In this document: positions 52,221-60,580 of the stretch, in pieces
How the letters are laid out: each line of letters begins with the position of its first letter
Numbering within the stretch: the first letter of the stretch is position 1
Assembly (NCBI RefSeq): GCF_000626675.1
Contig: NZ_CP006842.1
Span: 2,480,001 to 2,544,000, forward strand
Length of the DNA: 64,000 nt
Direction of reading: 5' to 3'
Origin: Corynebacterium glyciniphilum AJ 3170
GTDB lineage: Bacteria > Actinomycetota > Actinomycetes > Mycobacteriales > Mycobacteriaceae
The notes under the pieces: generated by a model
What the model saw: the letters and a program-made list of their open reading frames with translations, nothing else
Databases searched by the model: none
Told to the model about the DNA's origin: nothing
Program-made: the position numbers and the translations under genes

Positions 52221-54890
52221 ATGAGTTCAACCAATCTGACCCGATCCGAGGCTGCCGCGCGGTCGGACCTGGTCACGGATGTCCACTATGCTGTCGACCT
52301 CGACCTCACCGAGGGCGGCAGCCTGGACCACAAGACGTTCTCGTCAGTGACCACCGTGACCTTCACTGCCACACAGGCAGGGTCCACATTCATAGACCTG
52401 CGCGCCGAGGAAATCTCCACGGTCGAACTGGATGGCGAGGACATCCTGCCGCTGGCTCTGCCCGGTGACGGCGAAGGTCGTTACGACGAGTCCCGGGGTC
52501 TGCAGCTCGACGATCTGACCCCGGGACGTCACGAACTGACGATCGTGGCGGAGTCCTTCTACTCCACCACGGGCGAGGGTCTTCACCGGTTCCAGGATCC
52601 GGCAGATAACCAGGTGTACATGTACACCCAGTTCGAAGCCGCCGATGCCAAGCGTGTCTTCGCCTGCTTCGATCAGCCCGACATCAAGGCGACCTACGAG
52701 GTTACCGTCCACACCCCCACCACCTGGACCGTCGTCACCAACAACACCGTGTCCACCACGACCACCGGTGGGGACAAGACCGGGGAGACGACGCACCGCG
52801 CCGTCGTCGACTACCAGTTGTCCACATACCTCATCGCGTTCTGTGTCGGCCCGTGGTACCACGTCACCGACTCGTGGACCGGGTCATTGACCCCCACCGA
52901 CGAGGTCAAGGGTGTCACCGACACACGTCTGGTGCCGGAAGGGGAGATCACCGTTCCGCTGGGTCTGTACGTCCGTCAGTCCCTGGCTGAGTACCTCGAC
53001 GCCGACGTGCTCTTCGACGTCACGAAGTCCGGTTTCGACTACTACGCAAAGAACTTCGGCGTGGCTTACCCGTTCCACAAGTACGACCAGATCTTCTGCC
53101 CCGAGTACAACATGGGCGCAATGGAGAACGCCGGGTGCGTGACGATCCGCGACGAGTACGTCTTCCGTTCCGCGGCCAGCCACTACGAGTACGAGCGTCG
53201 CGCGGACACGATTCTGCATGAACTGGCCCACATGTGGTTCGGCGACCTGGTGACCATGCGCTGGTGGGACGATCTCTGGCTCAACGAGTCCTTCGCCACC
53301 TGGTCCTCCGCCATGGCCCAGACCCACGCCACCGAGTACGACACCGCCTGGGTCACCTTCGCCAACAAGGAGAAGTCCTGGGCCTACGCACAGGACCAGC
53401 TGCCCAGCACCCACCCGGTGTTCTCCGGGGCCAATGACCTGGTGGAGGTCGACGCCAACTTCGACGGGATCACCTACGCCAAGGGGGCCTCGCTGCTCAA
53501 GCAGCTCGCCGCCTACGTCGGCCTGGAACCGTTCTTCGCCGGCATCCGCGCGCACTTCGTCAACCACGCCTGGGGCAACGCCACCTTCGACGACCTGCTC
53601 GGTGCCCTGGAAAAGGCGTCAGGCCGCGACCTGTCCGACTGGGCCGACCAGTGGCTCAAGACCACCGGTATCAACACCCTCAGCGCCGAGACACAGGTGA
53701 AGGACGGTGCCTACACGTCCTTCGCCGTCGCCCAGTCTGGTGCCGCGCCCGGCGCGGGCGAGACACGCACCCACCGACTCGCCGTCGGCCTGTACGACAT
53801 CGAGGACCATTCGGTCGTCCTGCGCCGTCGCGTCGAAACAGACGTCGAGGGACCGTCCACCGACGTCCCCGACCTTGTCGGGGAAAAGAAGGCCGACCTC
53901 GTTCTCGTCAATGACGACGACCTCGCCTACGGGTTCATCGCCCTCGACGATGACTCACTCTCCACCGCCGTCAACAACATCGCCGGCATCACCGACCCGA
54001 TGGCCCGTTCACTGATCTGGTCGGCGGCATGGCAGATGACCCGCAACGCTCAGATGCGTGCCCGCGACTTCGTGGCCCTGGTGGTCCGCGGCGCCTGGGC
54101 CGAGACGCAGCTCGGCGTGTTGGAACAGATCCTTGCCCAGGCCATCGGCGCCGTCGAAAACTATTCGGCACCGTCCTGGCGTACCGAAGGACGAGCCCTG
54201 CTGCTCGACGGCCTCCGCGCCGGTGCGGAGCGCACTGAGGGGCAGGCACGGTTGGCCTTCGTCCGCGCCTATGCCAACGCCGCACAGGATGCGCATTCCA
54301 GCGCATGGGTGCGTGGTCTGCTGGGCATCGGCGATGCGACCGCCGAGAACCTCCTACCCGGCTTCACCGTGGACCAGGACCTGCGCTGGCGACTGCTCAC
54401 TGCGCTGGTCGGCGCGGTCGACGTGCTCACCGACGAGGAGGCCGACGCCCTGATCACCGCCGAGGAGCAGGCTGACCGGTCGTCCTCTGGACGTATGAAC
54501 GCCGTCAAGGCCCGCACCGCCCGTCCCGATATCGAAGTAAAACGCTCCGCCTGGAACACCATCACGCTGGAGGGCAAGGAGCTCGGCAACCTGGAGCTGC
54601 GTTATATGATCGCCGGCCTGACCCACGTCGGTCAGGACGAGCTGCTGTCCCCGTTCGGCCCGGAGTACGTCCAGCGTGCCGTGGACATGTGGGAGGAACT
54701 CTCCTCCGAAATGGCACTGCGCACCCTCGACGGACTGTTCCCGTCCTGGGCCGGCTACGAGGACGTCGCCGACGACCTGCGTGCCACCGCCGCTGACGAA
54801 TCCACCCCCGCCGGACTGCGCCGCGTGCTGTCCGAAGGCCTGTCGCGCGCCGACCGCGCCGCGACAGCCAGGAAGTTCGACGCACGCTGA
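52221..54890 (+). CDS. pepN: Aminopeptidase N (M1 family)
   Basis: Zinc aminopeptidase of 889 residues, removing N-terminal residues from peptides in the cytosol. The substrate-binding motif GAMENAG is at about residues 299-305. The zinc motif HELAH (HExxH) is at about 333-337, with the third ligand Glu in LWLNESFATW. The long C-terminal helical (ERAP1-like) domain is complete. The stop overlaps the glbO ATG (TGATG). It is the first gene of a pepN-glbO unit, as in other mycolata. Confidence 0.96.
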   Translation: MSSTNLTRSEAAARSDLVTDVHYAVDLDLTEGGSLDHKTFSSVTTVTFTATQAGSTFIDLRAEEISTVELDGEDILPLALPGDGEGRYDESRGLQLDDLTPGRHELTIVAESFYSTTGEGLHRFQDPADNQVYMYTQFEAADAKRVFACFDQPDIKATYEVTVHTPTTWTVVTNNTVSTTTTGGDKTGETTHRAVVDYQLSTYLIAFCVGPWYHVTDSWTGSLTPTDEVKGVTDTRLVPEGEITVPLGLYVRQSLAEYLDADVLFDVTKSGFDYYAKNFGVAYPFHKYDQIFCPEYNMGAMENAGCVTIRDEYVFRSAASHYEYERRADTILHELAHMWFGDLVTMRWWDDLWLNESFATWSSAMAQTHATEYDTAWVTFANKEKSWAYAQDQLPSTHPVFSGANDLVEVDANFDGITYAKGASLLKQLAAYVGLEPFFAGIRAHFVNHAWGNATFDDLLGALEKASGRDLSDWADQWLKTTGINTLSAETQVKDGAYTSFAVAQSGAAPGAGETRTHRLAVGLYDIEDHSVVLRRRVETDVEGPSTDVPDLVGEKKADLVLVNDDDLAYGFIALDDDSLSTAVNNIAGITDPMARSLIWSAAWQMTRNAQMRARDFVALVVRGAWAETQLGVLEQILAQAIGAVENYSAPSWRTEGRALLLDGLRAGAERTEGQARLAFVRAYANAAQDAHSSAWVRGLLGIGDATAENLLPGFTVDQDLRWRLLTALVGAVDVLTDEEADALITAEEQADRSSSGRMNAVKARTARPDIEVKRSAWNTITLEGKELGNLELRYMIAGLTHVGQDELLSPFGPEYVQRAVDMWEELSSEMALRTLDGLFPSWAGYEDVADDLRATAADESTPAGLRRVLSEGLSRADRAATARKFDAR

Positions 54891-55279
54891 TGACACAACC
54901 GCAGAGCTTCTACGATGCTGTCGGCGGCGAGGATATCTTCCGCCACATCGTCCACGAGTTCTACCGCCAGATCCCGGATGACGACATCCTCGGCCCCATG
55001 TATCCCGCCGACGATCTCGACGGCGCCGAGGACCGGCTCCGCTGGTTCCTGGTGCAGTACTGGGGTGGCCCGCAGACCTTCACTGAACAGCGCGGACACC
55101 CGCGCCTGCGGATGCGTCACATGCACTTCCCCATCGACCCCGCCGCCCGCGACCGGTGGCTCGTGCTGATGGGCAATGCACTGGAGACCGTCAGTGACGA
55201 CGACCTCCCCGAGGCTCCGCGCCAGGCGATGTGGGACCACATGATCCGCGTCGCAGACATGCTGGTCAACAAGTTCTAG
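54890..55279 (+). CDS. glbO: Group II truncated haemoglobin
   Basis: The globin has 129 residues. FYDAVGGEDIFRHIVHEFYR, LRWFLVQYWGGPQTF and PRLRMRHMHFPID match TrHbII/GlbO proteins. The proximal His is in MRHMHFP, and Trp is in WGGP and at position G8 (MWDHMIRV), typical for oxygen or NO chemistry rather than simple storage. Its ATG overlaps the pepN stop by one base. It converges with a hypothetical gene whose stop overlaps its own by 4 nt. Confidence 0.94.
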   Translation: MTQPQSFYDAVGGEDIFRHIVHEFYRQIPDDDILGPMYPADDLDGAEDRLRWFLVQYWGGPQTFTEQRGHPRLRMRHMHFPIDPAARDRWLVLMGNALETVSDDDLPEAPRQAMWDHMIRVADMLVNKF

Positions 55280-56001
55280 TTCGGTGAGGGGATTCGCGCC
55301 AGGCCACCGGGACGGGGGACGTAGGCCGTACCGAACAGTGCATCAACCCGGATCCACGACCCCGTGGCGCTGACCCGGATCAGGTCGTGGGCACGCAGAT
55401 CCTGCCGCTTCGGCTCCACCACGAGCCCGAGCGCACCGAGAGCGGCAACCACCCGCCCGGTGAGCTCAACGGTGCCGGCCTCAACCGGCCCGGTCAACTG
55501 CAGCAGCGGCTGATCCAGCAGGGAGGGCGGTAGCCCGGCAGGACCGGAGTGCTCATCGGCCTCCCGCTGCATCTCGGCGAACAACGTCCGCACGTCACCG
55601 GCGGGGACAGTGTCGACCAGCGTGTAGCCACTCGCCGGTGGAGCGGTCCCGGTCCACAGCAACGAGACCACTCCCCCGAGACTCACCCTCTCCGTCCCCG
55701 AGGCGTCGACAGCGCCTACGAGCAGTCGGGGCAGCGGTTCTGCCAGAACCACCGCGTCATCGACCGACGGCACCGCGTGGATGCGTTCGGCAACGATGCA
55801 TCCCAACGGTGTAGAGAAGATGATGTCTGCCATGTCATCCCCGACACGGACGACGCGGGCCATGGCGCCGGTGTCCATACGCAGTACACGGGTTGCCACG
55901 GCCGCGGTCCGGCGCAGAGCGGACGCCTGGGCTTCCGCAGGGCGCGTCAGCGTCAGTGACAGTTCGTCAGCGGGGCCGGACCCCTGCAGGTTGAGCATCA
56001 T
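55276..56001 (-). CDS. Conserved hypothetical protein
   Basis: Soluble protein of 241 residues with no motif I recognise. It is rich in Val, Leu and Ala, with a repeated beta-strand pattern (ARVVRVGDDMADIIFSTPLG; GGVVSLLWTGTAPPASGYTL; HDLIRVSATGSWIRVDALFG). There is no signal peptide or membrane segment. The ATG at 56001 is followed by a second ATG. It probably forms a short unit with the thioesterase upstream (gap 56 nt). Confidence 0.75.
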   Translation of the reverse strand: MMLNLQGSGPADELSLTLTRPAEAQASALRRTAAVATRVLRMDTGAMARVVRVGDDMADIIFSTPLGCIVAERIHAVPSVDDAVVLAEPLPRLLVGAVDASGTERVSLGGVVSLLWTGTAPPASGYTLVDTVPAGDVRTLFAEMQREADEHSGPAGLPPSLLDQPLLQLTGPVEAGTVELTGRVVAALGALGLVVEPKRQDLRAHDLIRVSATGSWIRVDALFGTAYVPRPGGLARIPSPN

Positions 56002-56057
56002 GACTCCCAGGGTATCGGTCGCCCGCAGGGCTGCACAGAGTGCCCGGACGGTAGCTG

Positions 56058-56561
56058 CTAGCGCTTCCGTCCACCGATGACGGTGCTGCCCCCGGACACA
56101 CCGTCGACCGCGGCCTCTTCATCGTCGAGGGGGATGAGGAACTTGTTGATGACTTCAAGGTCGCTCTCCGACCAGTCCCGTGTCTTCCCCGAGATCGGAT
56201 CGACACCGACGTTGACCGTGTCCACGACAGCGACGAGGCGATGCTGACCGTTCCTGATGTACTGCCGCATCTTGAAAGACTTCACCCCCACCTGGAAGAT
56301 GAACGACTCCACGACCACGGCGACCTCACTGGACGACACCGACTTCTGGTAGTCGACCGACGCCCACCGGACGACGAACGCCGGAACTGACATGTCGATC
56401 TCGGTGACCACGTCCCGGACGAAATCAATCCGGGCATCCTGGGAGAACTCCAGGTACGCCGCATTGTTGACGTGCTGGAACTGGTCGAAGTCCGACCAGC
56501 GGAGGTTCACCCGTGTGCTGTGGTAGCGGGTACCGGTGGCCTCGTGGTCAACAAAAGGCAT
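56058..56561 (-). CDS. Acyl-CoA thioesterase (4-hydroxybenzoyl-CoA thioesterase / YbgC hotdog family)
   Basis: Single hotdog domain of 167 residues. NLRWSDFDQFQHVNNAAYLE contains the catalytic Asp of the WxDxDxxxHVNNxxY motif. VVRWASVDYQKSV and ILRN-like strands follow. It hydrolyses acyl-CoA thioesters; chain length is unknown. A C-terminal acidic tail of about 25 residues is outside the fold. ATG at 56561 follows GGAGAG. It lies 101 nt after ettA on the same strand. Confidence 0.9.
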   Translation of the reverse strand: MPFVDHEATGTRYHSTRVNLRWSDFDQFQHVNNAAYLEFSQDARIDFVRDVVTEIDMSVPAFVVRWASVDYQKSVSSSEVAVVVESFIFQVGVKSFKMRQYIRNGQHRLVAVVDTVNVGVDPISGKTRDWSESDLEVINKFLIPLDDEEAAVDGVSGGSTVIGGRKR

Positions 56562-56586
56562 CGAAGTCTCTCCTTACACAGGCCAA

Positions 56587-56613
56587 GGACCCCAGCGTGT
56601 GACGCTGAGGCCC
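56587..56613 (-). terminator. Possible ettA terminator hairpin
   Basis: CAGCGT (56593-56598) pairs with ACGCTG (56602-56607) around a 3-nt loop, with further pairs outside a mismatch. It is 50 nt after the ettA stop. There is no U-run, so the call is weak. Confidence 0.35.
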
Positions 56614-56662
56614 TGCCTGGACGGCTACGCCGCAGTAGTCCTGTTTTGTCTCGTAGAGGATT

Positions 56663-58333
56663 CTATCGGGAAAGCCGACGATGTGTTACCCGGGTGGGAC
56701 GGGCAGCATCCGCACCGAGTCGTTCCACCTTGTTCTTCTCGTAGTCCTCGAAGTTCCCCTCGAACCAGAACCACTGGCCCTCAGCCACGTTGCCCTCCCA
56801 GGCGAGGATGTGGGTACAGGTACGGTCCAGGAACCAACGGTCGTGCGAGATGACCACGGCGCACCCCGGGAACTTCTGCAGGGCGTTCTCCAGCGAGCTG
56901 AGGGTCTCGACATCGAGGTCGTTGGTCGGCTCGTCCAACAGGATCAGGTTACCGCCGAGTTTCAGCGTCAACGCAAGGTTCAGACGGTTGCGCTCACCAC
57001 CGGAGAGGACCTTCGCGGGCTTCTGCTGGTCGCCGCCCTTGAATCCGAAGGCGGACAGGTACGCACGCGAGGGCATCTCGTTCTGCCCGACGATGATGTA
57101 GTCCAGCCCGTCCGAGACGATCTGCCAGACTGTCTTCTCCGGATCGATGTTCTCACGGTTCTGGTCGACGTAGCTGAGCTGCACCGTCTTACCGACGACA
57201 ACCTCGCCGGCGTCCGGCTCCTCGAGACCGACGATGGTCTTGAACAGTGTGGACTTACCGACACCGTTCGGGCCGATCACGCCGACGATGCCGTTACGCG
57301 GCAGGGTGAATGAGAGGTCCTTGATCAGCGTGCGTCCATCGAACCCCTTGGTGAGGTTCTTGACGTCGACAACCTGGTTGCCCAGACGCGGCGGCGTCGG
57401 GATCTGGATCTCCTCGAAGTCGAGCTTCTTGTACTGCTCGGCTTCGGCAGCCATCTCCTCGTAGCGCTGGAGGCGCGCCTTGTTCTTGGCCTGACGTGCC
57501 TTGGCGCCAGAACGAACCCAGGCGAGTTCCTCCTTGAGCCGCTTCTGCAGCTTCTGGTCCTTCTTGCCGGCGACCTCGAGACGCTCGGCCTTGGTCTCCA
57601 GGTACTTGGAGTAGTTGCCCTCGTAGGCGAAGAGCTTGCCGCGGTCGACCTCGCAGATCCATTCGGCAACGTGGTCGAGGAAGTAGCGGTCGTGAGTGAC
57701 TGCCAGGACAGCACCCTTGTAGTTGGCGAGGTGATTCTCCAGCCACAACACGCTCTCCGCGTCCAGGTGGTTGGTCGGCTCATCGAGCAGCAGGAGGTCC
57801 GGCTCACTGAGCAGCAGCTTCGCCATGGCGACACGACGGCGCTCGCCACCGGAGAGATGGGTCACCATCTCCTCCGGCGGCGGGCAGCGCAGGGCGTCCA
57901 TCGCCTGCTCGATCTTGGAGTCGAGCTCCCAGGCGTCGGCAGCGTCGATCTTCTCCTGGAGTTCGGTCATCTCCTCCATGAGCTCATCGGTGTAGTTCGT
58001 GGCCATCTCCTCGGCGATGGCTTCATAACGGGTCTTGATCTCGAAGATCTCTCCGAGCCCCTCTTCCACGTTCCCGCGAACCGTCTTCTCCTCGTTCAGC
58101 GGCGGCTCCTGCAGCAGAATGCCGACGGTCGCTCCGGGGTCAAGGAAAGCGTCACCGTTGGAGGGCTGGTCGATGCCAGCCATGATCTTCAGGAGCGAGG
58201 ACTTGCCGGCACCGTTCGGCCCGACGACACCGATCTTCGCACCCGGGTAGAAGCTCATGGTGACGTTGTCCAGGACAACCTTCTCACCATGCGCCTTGCG
58301 TACGTTCCTCATCGTGTAGATGAACTCGGCCAA
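56663..58333 (-). CDS. ettA: Energy-dependent translational throttle protein EttA (ABC-F)
   Basis: ABC-F ATPase of 556 residues, gating the ribosome E site by ATP level. There are two ABC domains: Walker A GPNGAGKSS (about residue 40) and GPNGVGKST (about residue 365), each with an ABC signature (LSGGERRRVAMAK; LSGGERNRLNLAL) and Walker B (LLLLDEPTNHLD; LILLDEPTNDLD). The arm and linker between them (ARQAKNKARLQRYEEM) are EttA-type. TTG at 58333 was chosen because GGAGGG lies 6 nt upstream and LAEFIYTM then matches the usual MAEFIYTM. It has no membrane segments. Confidence 0.96.
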   Translation of the reverse strand: MAEFIYTMRNVRKAHGEKVVLDNVTMSFYPGAKIGVVGPNGAGKSSLLKIMAGIDQPSNGDAFLDPGATVGILLQEPPLNEEKTVRGNVEEGLGEIFEIKTRYEAIAEEMATNYTDELMEEMTELQEKIDAADAWELDSKIEQAMDALRCPPPEEMVTHLSGGERRRVAMAKLLLSEPDLLLLDEPTNHLDAESVLWLENHLANYKGAVLAVTHDRYFLDHVAEWICEVDRGKLFAYEGNYSKYLETKAERLEVAGKKDQKLQKRLKEELAWVRSGAKARQAKNKARLQRYEEMAAEAEQYKKLDFEEIQIPTPPRLGNQVVDVKNLTKGFDGRTLIKDLSFTLPRNGIVGVIGPNGVGKSTLFKTIVGLEEPDAGEVVVGKTVQLSYVDQNRENIDPEKTVWQIVSDGLDYIIVGQNEMPSRAYLSAFGFKGGDQQKPAKVLSGGERNRLNLALTLKLGGNLILLDEPTNDLDVETLSSLENALQKFPGCAVVISHDRWFLDRTCTHILAWEGNVAEGQWFWFEGNFEDYEKNKVERLGADAARPTRVTHRRLSR

Positions 58334-58464
58334 TGTGTTCCCTCCGGTTGGCGCGGCTGCGTGCACCTCTGCATCCAGCCCTGTCGTATACGGTTGACGA
58401 GCCTACCCCACGACACGCACTGGGCCGCACTTCCCCGAGACTGGGCATCCTTCACATCCGACCG

Positions 58465-58528
58465 GGCGGTTTGCGCGTCAAGCGGCGCTGAGTTGGTGCA
58501 ACTCAACCCTCCAGACGCGCAAACCGCC
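58465..58528. repeat. Nested inverted repeat between ssb and ettA
   Basis: An outer 15-bp perfect stem, GGCGGTTTGCGCGTC (58465-58479) with 58514-58528, encloses an inner 7-bp hairpin, TGAGTTG (58489-58495) with CAACTCA (58499-58505). It starts 24 nt beyond the ssb stop. It may be the ssb terminator or a structured leader of ettA. Confidence 0.8.
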
Positions 58529-58551
58529 GTATCTGCACCGGTGCCGCAGAG

Positions 58552-59142
58552 TCAGAACGGCACCGTAGTCTCACCGTTGGCCGCGAGCTCCCGGTCGGGC
58601 TCGTCGGAGGCCTCAGAAGGCTCCGACGGCTCAGGTTCTTCAGACCTCGCGACCGCGGAGTACCCACCGTAGGATGCGGTCTCCCCGTGCCCCGGGGCGT
58701 ACACGTCCCGTTCACTGTCTCTGGTGTCACTAGCCTTGCGGTCCTTGTCTTTGTCCCGGTCTTTGTCCCGCAGCGACCACGTGGAGGTCGAGTGGCTCAA
58801 GTCCAGGCCGACGTTCGTGGCGGTCAAACGCCAGATGGTCTCAAAGAGGTTCTGGCCGTCCTTGCTCTTGCGGGCGTTGTCGGGCATGTAGGTGTAGGAC
58901 GTCATACGCCCAACGATGACCAGCGGCGCGCCCTTGACCACGCTATGCATCACGTGGTCGCCCAGCTTGCCCCAACACTGGACGTCGATGAACAGCGTGC
59001 CGGCATCCTTCCACTGCCCGTTGTCGTTCCAGCTCGGTGTCGATGCCATCCGGAAAGTGACGAGTTTCGGCGTCGTCGAGTGGCGCTGGGGATGTGTCGC
59101 GGCGAACCCTGTCATTGTCACGGACATCTGTTGTGTGGCCAT
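58552..59142 (-). CDS. ssb: Single-stranded DNA-binding protein
   Basis: OB-fold protein of 196 residues. SVTMTGFAATHPQRHST, TLFIDVQCWGKLGDHVMHSV and KGAPLVIVGRMTSYTY are the SSB core (residues about 5-110). A charged Asp/Lys/Arg stretch near residues 125-140 (RDKDRDKDKDRKA) and a Glu/Pro/Ser-rich tail follow. The end is GETTVPF rather than the acidic DDDIPF-type tip. ATG at 59142 was chosen for GGAGGAG 11 nt upstream. It is separate from the rpsF-ssb-rpsR operon type and so is likely an SsbB-like second copy. Confidence 0.88.
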   Translation of the reverse strand: MATQQMSVTMTGFAATHPQRHSTTPKLVTFRMASTPSWNDNGQWKDAGTLFIDVQCWGKLGDHVMHSVVKGAPLVIVGRMTSYTYMPDNARKSKDGQNLFETIWRLTATNVGLDLSHSTSTWSLRDKDRDKDKDRKASDTRDSERDVYAPGHGETASYGGYSAVARSEEPEPSEPSEASDEPDRELAANGETTVPF

Positions 59143-59423
59143 CTGTGGCACACTCCTCCCCCCGGATCGTCCCCGGGATCCACGGCGCCCGCCGTCGTTC
59201 AGCCGTCGGGCGACACCCGGTGGCCGGCGGAGCGGTCCCCCACCTCAGTGCCCCGGTTGGATCCATCTTCACGTCGGACGCATCCCTCGGTCAACGCCCG
59301 CTCACCACCTGTGAACAACCTCGTGGGAACTCGACGGGAGTTATCCACAGGCCCGGCGCGTCACAAACCAGTTCAGCGCCCAGTTAACGTAGGCGACCAT
59401 CTCCTGACGCAGTGAGGAGCGAC
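59143..59423. other. ssb upstream region with DnaA-box-like sites
   Basis: About 280 bp between ssb and the LacI gene. TTATCCACA at 59341-59349 (plus strand) is a perfect consensus DnaA box. TTGTTCACA at 59310-59318 (minus strand) is a one-mismatch box in the opposite orientation. Otherwise it holds only the ssb promoter, which I cannot pin down. Confidence 0.6.
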
Positions 59424-60404
59424 TCACGTCAGGCTCTTCACGGAGCCCCTCTCCAGGATGCGCCCCTCGACGACCAGGTCCACTGGTTCCTGCTGTCGTG
59501 AGGCTTCTTTCAACCGGGAAAGCACACGTTGCGCCGTCACCTCGCCGATGGTCCCGAGATCGGGGGCATAGGTTGTGATTCCCTGCCGCCAGAAGCCGAA
59601 CCAGGGGGGATCGCCTACCGAGACGACCGATATGTCATCGGGCACGCTGACTCCAGCGGCACCACAGTAGGTCACGAACCCCTCCATGATCGCACTGCTC
59701 GCGACAACGACCCCCGTTACCCGGTCATTGATGACACTGGGAGCGGTGTCGTGCCCCCATTTCGCCGAAAAATCTCCCGAGAAGACGCGCCCCTCTGCTC
59801 CCGGAACTTCGTCAACTGCGCGCTGAAAACCCAACGTCCGATCAGCTGCGGTAGACCATTTCGCCGGACCCACCATCAGTGCTATCTCCCGGTGGCCAGC
59901 ATCCAACAATAGTCTCGTGAGCTGGTGTAACCCCACTACTTCATCCGATACGACAGAGTCACGGTATCGGTGCCCTGTACGTCGATTCATCTCGATGACC
60001 GGGACACCCTGCTCTTCAGGAAGATTTTCCCCGACCGGGATGCTCACCACAGCATCCACACGTTGATCATGAAATGCCGCGAAACATCGCTTCTCCACCG
60101 AAGGGTCATCACGGCTGACACCAACAAGAAGCTGATATCCGGCTTCCTCCAAGCCCGCCTGGAGCATCGCCGAGCCTTCAGCGTAGAACTGATTACGAAG
60201 ATCCGGCACGATGAACCCCACCGTCCCGGTCCTGCTTGAGCGAAGTGCCCGGGCGACAGCATTCGGCCTATAACCGAGTTCGTCGACCGCACTGAGGACC
60301 CTCTTCCTAGTCCCAGGATCGACGTATCCACTCTCGTTGAGCGTCCGCGAGACCGTACTTACGCCTACTCCCGCGCGTTGAGCCACATCGCGGATCTTTA
60401 CCAC
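59424..60404 (-). CDS. LacI-family transcriptional regulator
   Basis: The protein has 326 residues. An N-terminal LacI HTH (KIRDVAQRAGVGVSTVSRTL, then the hinge YRPNAVARALRSSRTGTVGF) is followed by a periplasmic-binding-protein-like effector domain. GTG at 60404 was chosen because GAGGAG lies 9 nt upstream and the HTH begins at residue 3. It is divergent from a lyase-transporter pair whose promoter carries two LacI-type operators, so it is almost certainly their repressor. The effector is unknown, but the target genes point to a dicarboxylate or its adduct rather than a sugar. Confidence 0.92.
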   Translation of the reverse strand: MVKIRDVAQRAGVGVSTVSRTLNESGYVDPGTRKRVLSAVDELGYRPNAVARALRSSRTGTVGFIVPDLRNQFYAEGSAMLQAGLEEAGYQLLVGVSRDDPSVEKRCFAAFHDQRVDAVVSIPVGENLPEEQGVPVIEMNRRTGHRYRDSVVSDEVVGLHQLTRLLLDAGHREIALMVGPAKWSTAADRTLGFQRAVDEVPGAEGRVFSGDFSAKWGHDTAPSVINDRVTGVVVASSAIMEGFVTYCGAAGVSVPDDISVVSVGDPPWFGFWRQGITTYAPDLGTIGEVTAQRVLSRLKEASRQQEPVDLVVEGRILERGSVKSLT

Positions 60405-60478
60405 CGCACCGCTCTCCTCATCGACAACGACTGTGCCACCCGTCCAAGCATTTGACTGTACCGCAAACAAACCGGGGG

Positions 60479-60507
60479 TTGACTGATGCGATTCTGATGT
60501 CCATACT
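60479..60507 (+). promoter_or_regulatory. Promoter of the lyase-transporter operon
   Basis: TTGACT (60479-60484) and CATACT (60502-60507) with 17-bp spacing make a good sigma-70-type promoter. The predicted start of transcription (about 60514) lies inside the first LacI operator. Confidence 0.7.
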
Positions 60508-60524
60508 ATGGAAACGATTTCATA
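60507..60524. promoter_or_regulatory. LacI-type operator 1
   Basis: TATGGAAACGATTTCATA, an 18-bp near-palindrome with the central CG typical of LacI/GalR sites. It overlaps the predicted transcription start. Confidence 0.8.
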
Positions 60525-60551
60525 TGACGCAGGTCACCTTCCGCTGATCGG

Positions 60552-60569
60552 TATGGAATCGATTTCATA
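60552..60569. promoter_or_regulatory. LacI-type operator 2
   Basis: TATGGAATCGATTTCATA differs from operator 1 at one position. The centres are 45 bp apart, about 4.3 helical turns. It ends 11 bp before the lyase ATG. Confidence 0.8.
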
Positions 60570-60580
60570 GGAAGGCCACT

